Assembly: GCA_948144175.1 (NCBI GenBank)
Contig: CANXME010000520.1
Span: 1,116,001 to 1,180,000 of the forward strand
Reading direction: 5' to 3'
Length of the DNA stretch: 64,000 nucleotides
DNA from: Closterium sp. NIES-65
Taxonomy: Eukaryota; Streptophyta; Zygnematophyceae; Desmidiales; Closteriaceae
The translations under genes were made by a program, and so were the position numbers. The notes beneath the pieces are model-generated. The model was not told the origin of the DNA, did not search any database, and saw only the letters and a list, made by a program, of their open reading frames with translations. Positions 1 through 11,196 of the stretch are shown here, in pieces (the first letter of the stretch is position 1; every line of letters starts with the position of its first letter).

Positions 1-1135
1 GCGCAGCGTACCTGACCGCAAACGGCCACAGAAAATGGGGAGCAGCCGCATGCATCATGGACGTACGAGCGACGTCCATGACCATGCCAATGCGGCGCTC
101 AGCAATCCCATTTTGCTGCGGTGAGTCCGGAAGCGTGAAGGTCTGACGGATGCCTCGCACACGACAGTAGGCACTCAGGAGGCCGGAGGAGAACTCTCCA
201 CCTCTGTCCGAGTGCAGACGCAAAACAGGGAAGTCAGAGCCAAAGCTCCTCCGAAGCTGGAGACGAGCTGCGCGGATCCAGTCGATCAGCACCTCAGTGA
301 CCTCACCCTTGCTGCGCAAGGGGAAGACTGTGGTGTAACGCGAGTAGTCGTCAACCACCAGCAGGAAGTAGCGCTCCTGACCCTGTCCACGGACGCGGGC
401 TGGGCCCCACACGTCCATGTGAAGCGTCTGCAACGGGGCCTCTGTGGGAGGAAACTGGGAGGAGTGAGGGGCAGCACGCTGGCGCCCCTCGACACAGGGG
501 ACACAGGTGGGGCCAGGGCCCGGAGGGAGGGGAGGGAGAGACCGGGGAAGACCAGACACAAGGACTCGCGAGGCCATGCCTCTGAGCCGAAGCAGGGAGG
601 GGTGGCCAAGGCGGTGGTGCCAGAGGAGGGTCTCGTGAGACAGACGACGACACGAGCAGGGGGCAGACTCAGGACCAGACCTGGACGCTGCAGCAAACAC
701 CTGACCAGACGAAGGGACCCTACCAGACTCAGCACCTGGAGGAGAAGCAGTGGTCAGTGTGTACAGGCTCGACCCTGGCCGACGTGTAAACGTAGCCAGG
801 TGGCGACCTGTATCCTCCTCCGTGCAGTGGGTCACCCGCTGACGAGCAGGGGTGAACTGGTGGACACCCGCATCCTGGAGGTCAGCACCACTCACCAAGT
901 TCGTCGAGAACGAGGGGAGGTAGAGACCAGTCAGGGTGCCAGAGGGGGCCGCCGGACACGGGAGGACAGTGGAGAAGCGAGCCAGGACCGGCCCCCCAGA
1001 GGGGTCAGCCAGGGACACTGCAACCGGCCGACTCAGCGGCGTGAGAGTGGTGCGGTCCCTAAAGAAGGAGCGAGACGCTCCAGAGTCAAGGGTGAAGGTG
1101 TGAGAGGCCGAAGCCGACACAGTACCTGAGAGGGC
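1..1135 (-). pseudogene. Protease and integrase region of element A
   Basis: The aspartic protease motif TLDSGASRSFFRD is read at about 1040-1100, followed leftward by the GAG-pre-integrase HxxxH region and the integrase core with QNGIAERRIGMV near 70-130. It corresponds part by part to 25610-26700 of element H on the opposite strand. The region is broken and truncated by the window edge. Confidence 0.75.
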
Positions 1136-1392
1136 AGACTCACCAGCACCTGAGAGCACAGACGCACTGGCACCTAGAGCAGCAGCCTCACTAGTACCTG
1201 ACGCGGCAGTACCAATGCCCGGGTCGGGCGGGAAACACCGGTAACAGTCATCCTCATCACTACCAGTCACAGCATACATAGCAGAGAGAATAGCATCAAA
1301 GTCAAGATCATAAATAGCTACTCCAGCCCTAGACAGCTCTCCCCAGCGGGGGATCTCAGCGGCCTCCGGAAACTGCTGACGCCAGGCGTCGG

Positions 1393-1568
1393 TCAGGCGG
1401 CCAAAGCAGCGACGGGCTGTGTGGGCGCCTCCACACCTCTCCCCCGCACGGTCACCGGTGCGAAGAACGTAGGGGCAGGGACCAAGAGCACCACCGCGCT
1501 GACGCTGCAAGTACCACTCACGGAGCTGCTGAGGGCCGGGGACGGTGCGAGAGCGCTGCTGCTGCTGC

Positions 1569-1606
<38 letters not shown>

Positions 1607-2619
1607 CTGACCACCCCCAGAGCTGCTCCGCTGGGACGAGCCACTCCCCCACCAGGACCGTCGCTCCCACCGCTCCCACCGCCTCCTCCGCTACCACCTC
1701 CGCCGCCAACTCCGCCTCCACCGCCGCCACTAGTACCTCCACTCCCGCCACCACCTCCACCGCCACCCCCACTCCCCCCGCCACCCCCACCTCCTCCGCC
1801 ACTGCCTCCTCTAGATCCACCCGCTCCCTTGCCCCCCTTGCCCTTGCCAGAGCGGCGTCTGCCGCTGGGGGCAGACGCCGCACCGACCGACTCAAAACCA
1901 GCGAGGTCGGCCGTAGCAGCAGAGGCGACAGAGGGCAGCAGGGGGGAAGGAGAACACCCCTCAAAGATGGGGGTGCGAGGGTCACCCCTAGAGGCCCCTA
2001 CAGCGACTATACTCTTCTCAGCCGCTAGCAGGGACTCCTCAAGGAGGTCGACAGTGAGGGTGGTGGGACAGACAGAGAGAAACTGGTCCCTAACGACACG
2101 AAGGGACTCAGGAAGACGGGTGACGAGAAAGTAGAGAGTGATATACATGGGAGGAGGGTTTGCGGCGCGGAACTCAGCAGGAAGGGCAGCGCGGTAGCGA
2201 GCGTCACTAGCGCGGAGGTGGGTAACGAGGTCAGCGACAGTGGGAAAGGAAGCGAGGTCAGGGAAGAGAAACGGTAGCATGAGGCGGCTAAGGGTAGCGG
2301 AGGAAGGGGAGGAGTAGCGTGCAACTACAGCGTCGTACAAGGCCTGAGCGGTCTTGCACTGACTAAAGTGGGCACGCTCAGAGGAAGGGAGGTGGCGACG
2401 CACAGCAAGACGTGCAGCAGCATCGCGGGTCGCCCACTTGGAGCGAACGGCAGAGTCAGCATCAGCAGGCGGGGCAGGGACAGCTCCAGAGACAAAGTCA
2501 AAGAGAGAGACCTCATCTATCGCATCACACAGTAAGTACAGCTGCAGGTCTTCAATCCAGACGGCAAAGTCAATGGCCCTCCCCTCAGCGTCAAAATTAA
2601 GAACATTGGGGGTGGCCAT
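1393..2619 (-). pseudogene. Gag region of element A
   Basis: Retroelement structural protein region. The start at 2619 is chosen because MATPNVLNFDAEGRAIDF matches the Gag starts of H (24090), I (59317) and J (61299). The first 200 residues resemble the UBN2-type Gag of copia elements (ARLAVRRHLPSSERAHFSQ, LSRLMLPFLFPDL). A basic stretch (GRRRSGKGKGGKG) is followed by a long glycine tract with serine spacers at about 1640-1835, encoded by GGN repeats. The antisense proline-rich frame here is a shadow. Confidence 0.8.
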
Positions 2620-2729
2620 GGCAGCAGCTGAAAGTCTCACCGGGCTGGAAGAGTCGGGTAGGTCAGCAGCAGAGGAACACAGCTCAGGGACAGCAGCACG
2701 GCTCCTCAGGTGGCTCGCGTGGCTCAGGC

Positions 2730-3620
2730 GGCTCGGGCGGCTCGGGCGGCTCGGGCGGCTCGGGCGGCTCGGGCGGCTCGGGCGTCTCGCGCGGCTCGGG
2801 CGTCTCGCGCGGCTCGGGTGGCGTAGGGGCTCACGGGCGGCGCGGGCTGCTGGGGCTGCTCACGTGCAGCACGGCGGGCTGCAGCAGGGCCGGTGGTGGG
2901 CTGTAGCAGGGCCGGTGGCGGGCTGTAGCAGGGCCGGCGGCGGGCTGTAGCAGGGCCGGCGGCGGGCTGTAGCAGGGGCCGGTGGCGGCTGTAGCAGGGC
3001 CGGTGGTGGGCTGTAGCAGGGCCGGTGGCGGGCTGTAGCAGGGGCCGGTGGCGGCTGTAGCAGGGCCGGTGGCGGGCTGTAGCAGGGCCGGCGGCGGGCT
3101 GTAGTAGGGGCCGGTGGCGGCTGTAGCAGGGCCGGTGGCGGGCTGTAGCAGGGGCCGGTGCGGGCTGTAGTGGGGCCGACGAGGGGCCGAAGTGGGGCCT
3201 AGGCGGGCCGGCGGGCTGTAGGCGGGGCCGACGCGGCGGGCTGTAGCAGGGGCCGGTGGCGGGCCTAAGCGGGGCCAGCGCGGGGCCGACAGGGCGTAGG
3301 TGGGGCCGGCGCGGGGCCGAAGAGGGGCCTAAGCGGGGCCGACGGAGCCTACGCGGGGCCGACACGGGGCCGAGACGGGGCCTGGGCGCGGCCTACGCGG
3401 GGCCGACGAGGGGTACGCGGGGTCGACGAGGGGTACGCAGGGCCTACGCGGGGCCGACGAGGGGTACGCGGGGCCTACGCGGGGCCTACGTGGGGCCGAC
3501 GAGGGGTACGCGGGGCCTACGCGGGGCCGACGAGGGGTACGCGGGGCCGACGAGGGGCCTAAGCGGGGCCGACGAGGGGCCTAAGCGGGGGCCGACGAGG
3601 GGCCTAAGCGGGAGCACGAC
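2730..3620 (-). repeat. GC-rich minisatellite leader of A
   Basis: Untranslated leader between primer site and Gag. Three tandem blocks are visible on the plus strand: 9-10 bp units of GGCTCGGGC (about 2730-2815), 22-24 bp units like GGGCCGGTGGCGGGCTGTAG (about 2880-3170), and 20-25 bp units like CGGGGCCGACGAGGGGTACG (about 3180-3610). Open frames across it on both strands come from low-complexity sequence, not genes. Confidence 0.75.
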
Positions 3621-3677
3621 GGGAGGGGCGACTCGGAGGGTCGCTAAAAAAAAATTGCGCGCCTCGGGGCGCGCTTC

Positions 3678-3724
3678 GGTGGGCCCTAGGAACAGGCCCT
3701 AGGAAGGGACCTGCTCTGATTCCA
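3678..3724 (-). promoter_or_regulatory. Primer-binding site and downstream hairpin of A
   Basis: Minus strand reads TGGAATCAGAGCAGG, a variant of the copia initiator-Met tRNA site TGGTATCAGAGC. It is followed by a short stem (GGTCCC paired with GGGCCT, one mismatch) and the palindrome GGGCCC. The same arrangement follows the primer site in D, H, I, J and K. Confidence 0.65.
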
Positions 3725-3856
3725 TGAGAAAGTACGAACGAGAAGTGAAATGACTATGAACGAAGTGAGTACAAATAGGAAACCCTAATTGGGTTGTACC
3801 CCCTATGGGATACCCCACTATAGCCTACAGAAACAAGTAAGCTATAAGTTCTGACA
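3725..3856 (-). repeat. 5' LTR of element A (132 bp)
   Basis: Read on the minus strand it begins TGTCAGAACTTATAGC and ends TTTCTCA, followed directly by the primer site. It shares the block TGTAGGCTATAGTGGGGTA with the LTRs of H, I, K and M. The block right after 3856 is gypsy sequence. Confidence 0.85.
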
Positions 3857-4860
3857 GGGCTCGGACGAATTAGGAGGGTATAGCGACGGATTGCCCAGTA
3901 CTGATTCACAGGAAAATATAGGGAGCCGCAGTGAAGGATTTCATCGATGGAGGAGCAAGGCACAGTTTAGTTAATACCGCGATCGCACGGGAACTGCAAC
4001 TGACACTTAGTTGTTTACCAGAGATAGATGCACACTTAGTTGACGGCACACCGCTGGCCATACGAGAGAAGGTGGAGAGAGTAAATGTCCGCTGCGACGA
4101 CATTGGATGGGCACGACATTTTACTAGGACGGGATTGGCTGCAACGGTATAACCCGCGAATCGACTGGACGACGGGGAGCTACACTGTGCGAAGTAGTGG
4201 TAACTGGGTTGAACTACCTTGCTAGCAGTCACCTGAGTCTTCAACGGTCCACATTAACGCCATCACAATGAAACGGGCTGTCGCCGCTTGAGCTGACGTG
4301 TACGCAGTGGACATCGTAGTAGTAGCAGCCGAGCGATTTTCAGAAACTACTGGCAGCGATACCACCCGAACTGCAGGAACGATTGAAACGGTACCCGGTG
4401 ATATTTCCCGTCGACTTACCAGAAGGATTGCTAGCTCAGCGAGCACACGATCACTAAATAGAGTTAGAACCTGGGGCACAGCCAATCGTACAGCGACAGT
4501 TCCGACTGACAGAGCCCAAGCTCAACGAAGTGAGGAAGCAGTAAGATTACTTGTTAGAGAAGAAATTTACTGTTCGCAGCACCGATACTGTTCACACCGA
4601 AAAAAGACGGAGGGTTCCGCATGTGCATAGATTACAGAGCACTGAACAAGGTAACAGTCAAGTCGCGATACCCCATTCCCCGCGCTGACGAACTGATAGT
4701 CAGCATGGGTCTTTTCGAAAATAGATTTACGGGGCGATTACCATCAGATTTGGGTCGAACCATCGAACTGCGCCAAGACAACTTTTAGGACTAGGTACGG
4801 GTCATTCGAGTACACAGTGATGCCATTCGGGCTGACCAACGCACCGGCGGCATTTCAGAT
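3857..4860 (+). mobile_element. Ty3/gypsy chromovirus F, protease and N-terminal RT part
   Basis: Plus-strand gypsy fragment. KDFIDGGARHSLVNTAIARE is a retropepsin-like segment (about 3930-3990); [20 protein letters not shown] at about 4620-4680 is the classical Ty3/gypsy reverse transcriptase N-terminus; [11 protein letters not shown] follows at about 4829-4861. The element is entered by A on the left and B on the right; its remainder is at 12226-16361. Gag and the 5' LTR are off-window. Old and broken in many places. Confidence 0.85.
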
Positions 4861-5867
4861 TGCGGAGATAACTCTATCAATGGGAGGTAGACTACGGGCT
4901 AGGCACGAGGTAGGAGGGATCTTTGCGTTCGTTCCTTAGTTGTTCTCTAACACTTGTGCGTTCACAGGGCAAAACTGCAAGAGATTCACTAGCAAAATTT
5001 GAGAACAATGGTACAGAATGATAGCAACAACATTGGCATGCAAGACTATATCAGACCTAGCAAAGCTGCTGGTTGACTTCCAGTGCCGCACGGTCGACCG
5101 CGTGCCAGCAGAGCAATGTCGCGGCTTACCAACGTTGCAAGTCCAAGGTGTGCCAACGATGCAGCAAGTCGGCTGCACAGCGTTGCACCCGCAGGACAAT
5201 GGTGCACCTGCTTCGCAGGTGCGCGCAGCTGGTTGGTGCACAACTCCTTGTCACGTGCACAGCGCAGACGCCCAGCTTGATTCCATGCTAGCGGCTGCGC
5301 CCACTAGCCACGTCGACCTCGGGATACCACCCTCGAGGTCGGCCTTGCAGAAACCACCCCTGCGACCTTCACACACGTCGCCCGGGTATCCTACTCGACC
5401 GGGCAACCACGCCTGGTCGGCCAGCACCTCCTTCACGTGCCCGTCGACCACCCAGGTCGACGACCACCCGAAGTCGGCCTCACCAGGTCAACCTCTCCCC
5501 TGGTCGACCAGCTCCAGGTCAACCGGTAATCCTGTTGGCCGACCACCAAAGTCGGTTTCCCTAGGTCGGCGTCACCAAGTCGACGCCTCTGCTCCTCAAC
5601 GCCCAGCTGCTCGGCAACCTGAGTCTCCCCTGTCGAGGTCGACGCCGGCCCCTTTCTCATCGTCCACCAGGTCAGGCCAACCACCTAGTCGACCACCCCA
5701 AAGTCGGTGCCCTGAAGTCGGCGCCAGTGCAATGGTCCCCGCGCAGGTCGACCACCTTGTCAACCAGCTCGCCCACTACTGCAGGTCGGATGCATTCCCC
5801 CGTACACCCGACCACAAGGTCGGCTCCGCCCAAGCGAGGACGCGGCCTAACACAAGTCCTGTTGACA
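4861..5867 (-). repeat. 3' LTR of element B (1007 bp)
   Basis: Starts TGCGGAGATAACTC and ends TGTTGACA on the plus strand. The middle is rich in GTCGACC/GGTCGAC motifs spaced 10-30 bp apart. The 413-codon open frame crossing it has no family features and is not a gene. Confidence 0.9.
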
Positions 5868-6156
5868 CTCCCCTGCCGCGTTCACGCTTGGGCCCCCAGC
5901 CCACACGGCAACACTGCTTCGAGAGTAGCCCGTCGGCGTGCACCCAACACAAAGCATGCCGGTCACTGCACCAGCCATGTAAGTGGACATGGCACCTACT
6001 GCTGCACGTCGTCGTCGCCGTCGCCCACGTCGGCCAGGCGCACCTGGCCAACTGCGACGGAGCACCAGTTGAAGGCCGGATAGTGCAGCGCCTTCGTCAG
6101 GAAGTCGGCCGGCTACTCAGCGGTCGGGATGTATTTCAGCGAAAACTTTTCGTGCT

Positions 6157-7760
6157 TCACCATGTGCTGCAGCCAGGCTTGTCGCCGCTCCATGTGCTTG
6201 AGGTTGCTTTCAACCCCATGCCCTTGGCGACCGTGATGGCCGACTTATTGTCCACCTGAAGGATGGTGGGCTTCCCGGCATCCAGCTGCCATAACTCAGC
6301 AAGAAGGAAGCGAAGGCGGCGTCCCTCCTTGCCGGCTTCAGTGGCCGCCACATACTCCGACTCGGTCGACGACGGCGTCGTGCATTTGATACGCTGGCTC
6401 GACCAGGAGACTGCGGCCCCTCTGTAGACAAACACGTAGCCTCCCGTGCTCGTCCAGTTCTGATTGTTATCGGCATAGTCAGCGTCCACATAGCTGACCA
6501 GCTCCAGCGACTCTGGTCCACCGCCGAACTCCAAGGGGGTATCACGCGTGTTGGCAAGGAAGGCGAGGCAGCAATTGACCTCGCGCCAATTCTGGTCGCT
6601 CCTCAACGTGAGGCCGCTCCCCAGCTTGCTACAGGCGAAGGCGATGTCCGGCCTCGTCGTCGTCGCCGCAAACTGCAGCGAGCTGACCTTCTGCTGGTAA
6701 TCCTCCTCCTGTCGCTCTTGTGCCTCCTCGTTGTCGAAGGTGAGCTCGGTGTAGGCGTCGATCGAGACCGGCGTCTTCGGAGTGCGCCCGGTCTGTTCCT
6801 CATCAAGGAACCGCCTACACAGCTTGTCGGCGTAGCCCCGCTGGTGCAGCCACAGCTTCCTCGCCGACCTGTCTCGCACGATCTCCAGCCCGAGGTACTT
6901 ATGCACCAGCGAGATCTCCCGCAGCTCAAAGGAGGCTACCAGAGCTCCTTCAGCTCCTTCAGCATCGCAGTGCTGCTGCTGGCGGCGAGCAGGTCGTCGA
7001 CGTAGACCAGCACCTAGCAGGCCACCTTGTCGTCGCCGACCTTGAAGTACAGAACCTCGTCGACCTGGACCTTCTTCCACCCGGCGCCGACTAGCACATC
7101 ATTGAGCGCCAAGTACCACAACAGCAGCGACTGCTTCAGCCCGTAGAGGCTCTTCAGCAGCTTGCACATCCGGCCGGTTCCGTCGTTGAAGTATTCCGGC
7201 TGGGACATGTACAGCACCCGGTCGAGCTTGCTATGCAGGAAGGCGTTCTTCATGTCGAGCTGCATCAGGTTGAGGTTGAGGACGGTGACGATGCTGAGGA
7301 AGATCCTCAAAGTGACGTAGCTGCCCACCGGCACAAACGTCTCGTCGTAGTCGGCGCCATACACCTGAGTGAAGCCCTTCACAACCAGCCTCGCCTTCTC
7401 GCGCTCGACGGTGTCGTCGATGTGGTACTTCATTGTCAGCACCCACCGGTTCTTTATGATGTTCACTCCCGGCGGGCGTTCGACCAGCTCTCACGTCCCC
7501 ATGCCGATGAGGCTGAGGATCTCCTCCTCCATGGCGGCCTTCACCACTGCACCCTTCCAGCTTGCCAACGCCTCCTTCATCGTCATCGTGGAGATGTCCC
7601 AACGATGCTCGGGGTCGGCATGCATGTCGGGGTTGAGGTCCGGAAACTCCTCATCGTCTTCGGCGTCGCCGTACAGCAGGTCATCGTCGTCCATGTCGTA
7701 CACCGTGGTGAAGGCAGCGGGGACAAAGAAGTTGTGTGGCCTCCGAATTCGGCCTGACTA
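6157..7760 (-). pseudogene. RT and RNase H region of element B
   Basis: RT: NRWVLTMKYHIDDTVEREKA, GFTQVYGADYDETFVPVGSY, QLDMKNAFLHSKLDRVLYM (about 7200-7466). RNase H: VSYVDADYADNNQNWTSTGG, STESEYVAATEAGKEGRRL, LQVDNKSAITVAKGMG (about 6200-6560). Both match E at 42550-44106. Broken. Confidence 0.8.
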
Positions 7761-8392
7761 CCGCGGTCGAGGCTGAACCTCCACCACGTCGCTGTTGGTG
7801 GACTCCTCCGCGTCCCCTCCTTCGTGACCGGCTTCGCTGCCCTTGTCGTCTTACTGCACCTCGGTCGGCGTACCGGCCGAATTCTTCCCTGTGGTCGGCT
7901 CCTCTGCAGACTGTCTGGTCGTCGACTGCTCCATGGTCGGCGTCGCGGCTGCCTTCTCCCCTGTCGGTTGCTTCCCTGCTGTGCCTTCTTCGCCGGCTTC
8001 ACCAAAGTTGGCTGCACCTCCTCAGCCCGCTCCTCCCCTGCCGGCGTCGACTTTACTCTCACGTCGACTTGTTGGACGTCACGTCGGCCACCAGCGATGT
8101 TCTTGGCCGGCGCCACAGGCGACGCCCCACTTCTCCCCTCATCGCCGGAGGCCGACACCGGAGTCAACCCACGCAAGTCGGCCACAAGGGGAGGGGCATG
8201 AGGGGCATAGGAGGGGGAGGGGGAGAGGACATCCTCCACATCCTCAGTAGCTGGCTCACCGACCTCGTCGAGCAAAGGGAGAGTCGCTCTCGAGGTGTCG
8301 GTCGGCGTCCGGCTCGACGCCGGCCTGTGCTCCGACTTCCACACCTCCAGCGACTTGTCCTCGTAAAAGACCACGTCCGACGTGGTGACCAC

Positions 8393-9580
8393 TCAGTTGT
8401 CGGCGATGTCGAGGAGCTCCCAACCCTTGCTCTCCTCCGACACGCCGAGATGAAGACCCCACCGAGCCTTCGGCTTCAACTTCCCACCATGCTGCTGCTC
8501 AGGGACGAGGAACTGCGCCATGCAACCCCACACTCGTGCCAGCGACAAGTCGGGCCTCTTCCCGATGAGCAGGTGGTACGGCGTCGTCCCTGGCTGCAGC
8601 GTCGACCGCTCGAGGCAGTTACGGATCCAGACGGCCTGCCGCAGAGCGAGGTGCCACCAGTGGTGCTGCACGCCCATATGCAGCAGCATCGTCCGCATCG
8701 ACTCTACCACCGTCCTCATCTCCCGCTCCGCCATGCCGTTCTGTTGCGGGGTGTACGGGCAGGTCATGTCGTGGACAATCCCCTTGCCGTTCACGAAGTC
8801 GGTGAACGCCCTTACGAGGAACTCCCCTCCTCGGTTGGAGCATAGCATCAGCACCGACCTCTTCGCCTGCCACTTCACCAACACCAGCCACTTCTAGAAC
8901 TCCAGCAGCACGTCCGATTTTTTGGCGACCGGCCTCACCCACACGTAGTGGGTCTTGCGGTCCTTCATCAGCAAGAAGTACAGGCTGCCATCCTTGGAAG
9001 CCACGCGGAACGGCCCGCACAAGTCGATGAGCATGACAACCAGTACGTTGTCGGCGTCGGAGCCCTTGTCGGGGAAGGTGTGCCGCGCCAGCTTCCCGCC
9101 GACGCACGAGATATACGGTGAGTCGGCGCCAGGCGCCGACTTGAGGTCCAGCCCAGTGGCGACCTCATGCTTTGCCGAGCTCCGGATGGTGTCCATGCCG
9201 ACGTATGCCAGCCTCACATGCAGTCTGTCCGGCGTCGACTTCATCGCCGAGACGATCGCCCGTATGGCCACGACCTCCATTGTGGGCGTTGTCGACTTTG
9301 CTGAGCAGGGGCGCATGTCGGTGCAGAGGACACGCCCGGTGTAAGTGGCCCGGTCGAGCACCTCTCCTGCCGCCGAGACGAGCAGCATCTCGTCGCCATC
9401 CTCCTGCAGCTTCACGTCGTTCTCCTTCAGCTGCCCGGTTGAAAGTAGGTTCGCTCGCACGCCCGGGACGTAGAGCACGTCGGGGATGAGCACCTGAAGA
9501 GCGACAGTGCCGCGGCCCATTGAAGCCGCGCACATGTTTGACGTCGCCGCTCGGCTGCAGGTCAACAAAGACCTCCTTCA
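8393..9580 (-). pseudogene. Integrase region of element B
   Basis: Copia integrase: VLIDLCGPFRVASKDGSLYF, RGGEFLVRAFTDFVNGKG, YTPQQNGMAEREMRTVVESM and the C-terminal segment LARVWGCMAQFLVPEQQ. It aligns along its length with 39350-40560 of element E. Confidence 0.8.
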
Positions 9581-9599
9581 TCCCCATCAGGTGGTGCGA

Positions 9600-11091
9600 G
9601 CAGCCGCTGTCGGGTTCGCTGCCGCCGAGTTTGCCTGCACAGCTGCCACGACCGCTAGGAAGTCCTCACCAGCCTCGAGACGGTCGGCTCCACGCCGCCT
9701 TGTCGTCTCGCCCCTTGCCGCCAGCAAAGGAGTCAGCGTCCTTCGCTGAGGTCGACTTCGTCGACTGCTTCTCCTTGCACGGCTTACTTTCCTGGCGAGG
9801 GCGACGCCCAGCCGACCTCCCTCGGCCTCCCTTAGCATCATCGTCCTCCGAGTCACTGCGATCAGGGCACTCGAAGGAGAGGTGGTCGGGTTTGCCGCAC
9901 TGCCAGCACTCCCGACGTCGACTTCCTCCTCCACGACCACTCTCCTTGGCCGACTTCTCCTTGTCGACGTCCTTGGTCGCCTTCCAGCCGCTGCTGCCTC
10001 CCCCCCAGACTGCCCACGCGGCCACGGTTATCCACCCTGCTTCGATGGGGCGACGTAGTTCACTTGCGCCAGAAGCTCCTTGGACCGCTCAGCCTCCTGC
10101 ATTGCCTCGTCCTGCAAGATAAACGAGGTCAAGGTGTCCTCGTTGAGCGTCGCCCATGTGCTCGGCGCCATCGACAGCCGGTTCAGCATGTTGTAGCTAC
10201 TCGGGAGTCCCTGCATGACGTGCGTGACGTATGAAGCCGTTGAGTATTGCGCGCCGGCCATCCTTATGGTGGCGAGGATTCGTCGAGCTCGGTTGCAGTA
10301 GTCGATCACGGTCTCTTCGTCGCCCATACACAAGTGCGTCAGCTTCCCTTAAGCTGGGCGATGAACAAGTCGTCAGTGACCTGGTAGGTCGAATCGATGA
10401 AATGCCACACTCGGTGGCCTGCGTCGAGATACTCCCTGCACGACTTTAGGGCGATCTGCACACTCGGCGAGCAGCAACGCGAGATGACCGTGAAGGTTAA
10501 CAGCTGCACAGTGCGAAAATCCCCACGCAGGTCAGGGTAGATCTCCTCCGGCGTCGCCACGGTGCCACTAGAGAAGCCGATCAGCCCGGCCACCTCCAGC
10601 TGGGGCTCAATAGCTTCCTTCCACGTGAGTATGGTGGGTCGACCGACCAGTGAGGAGGTGACTAAGATCCTGTCCGGCGTAAACTTGAAGAAGCCGTAGC
10701 TCGGTGCAATCCCGCCCGTTGTCACGTGGGTCGCCGACATCGGGGACAATTCGCTTCGACAAGCCGCCGACGACTGCATTCCTCGGGCCTGAACGCTGCT
10801 GACTTCATCGGCGTGGATCACACCTCGCTACCTCGACGTGCCTCCCGTACTGCTGCCGACTTGGCCACCACTGGTGTTGACGCCCACGTCGACACCGCCC
10901 TCGGTGTTCACCGGTCGAGGAGATGCAGGCCGAGAAGGAGGGTGCTCCGTCGCCCACACAGCGCGGATGCTAGCCTCGACAACTGCCCAAGGGAGGTCGT
11001 CGTGCTCCTTCGCTTCATGGTGTCTCCTTGCGTTCTCCAGCCGTGCCTCTGGGGTGTCCACCACCCCTACGTCACCTACGGCGCCTACCAT
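9600..11091 (-). pseudogene. Gag and protease region of element B
   Basis: Start at 11091 reads MVGAVGDVGVVDTPEARLEN, matching the E start MVDPVVEAGVVDTLEARLED at 37737. Further on are VIDYCNRARRILATIRMAG, a zinc knuckle ECWQCGKPDHLSFECPD (C-X2-C-X4-H-X4-C) at about 9870-9920, and an aspartic protease site near 9600. Broken. Confidence 0.75.
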
Positions 11092-11177
11092 GGTGACAAC
11101 CACACAGATGCTGGCCTACAACACGCAATAGGTAAGTGACCACTATGTCGACCTGACTGAAAGGTAAGTCGTGTGCC

Positions 11178-11196
11178 GTCCACGCTCACCGCACCA
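11178..11196 (-). promoter_or_regulatory. Primer-binding site of element B
   Basis: Minus strand TGGTGCGGTGAGCGTGG lies directly after the 5' LTR. It begins with TGG, as expected for pairing with a tRNA CCA end, but does not match initiator-Met tRNA. Element E has the near-identical TGGTGCGGTCAGCGTGG. The tRNA is not identified. Confidence 0.6.

Larger units (their letters stand above)
1..3856 (-). mobile_element. Ty1/copia element A, 5' part, short-LTR lineage
   Basis: Minus-strand copia element whose 5' LTR, primer site, leader, Gag, protease and most of integrase lie in the window; RT, RNase H and the 3' LTR are beyond the left edge. Order and motifs (Gag starting MATPNVLNFDAEGRA, protease TLDSGASRSFF, integrase with QNGIAERRIGMV) match elements H, I and J. 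It inserted into the Ty3/gypsy element F, whose sequence starts again at 3857. The left target duplication is off-window, so the boundary rests on the LTR end alone. Broken, with several interruptions in the part seen. Confidence 0.88.

Noticed and set aside
212-1129. A 305-codon plus-strand protein
   Set aside because: Antisense shadow of A integrase and protease.
5018-6259. A 413-codon plus-strand protein
   Set aside because: It crosses the B LTR and the antisense of B RNase H, with no family features.
7736-8845. A 369-codon plus-strand protein
   Set aside because: Antisense shadow of B integrase and linker. The minus strand shows clear integrase motifs.
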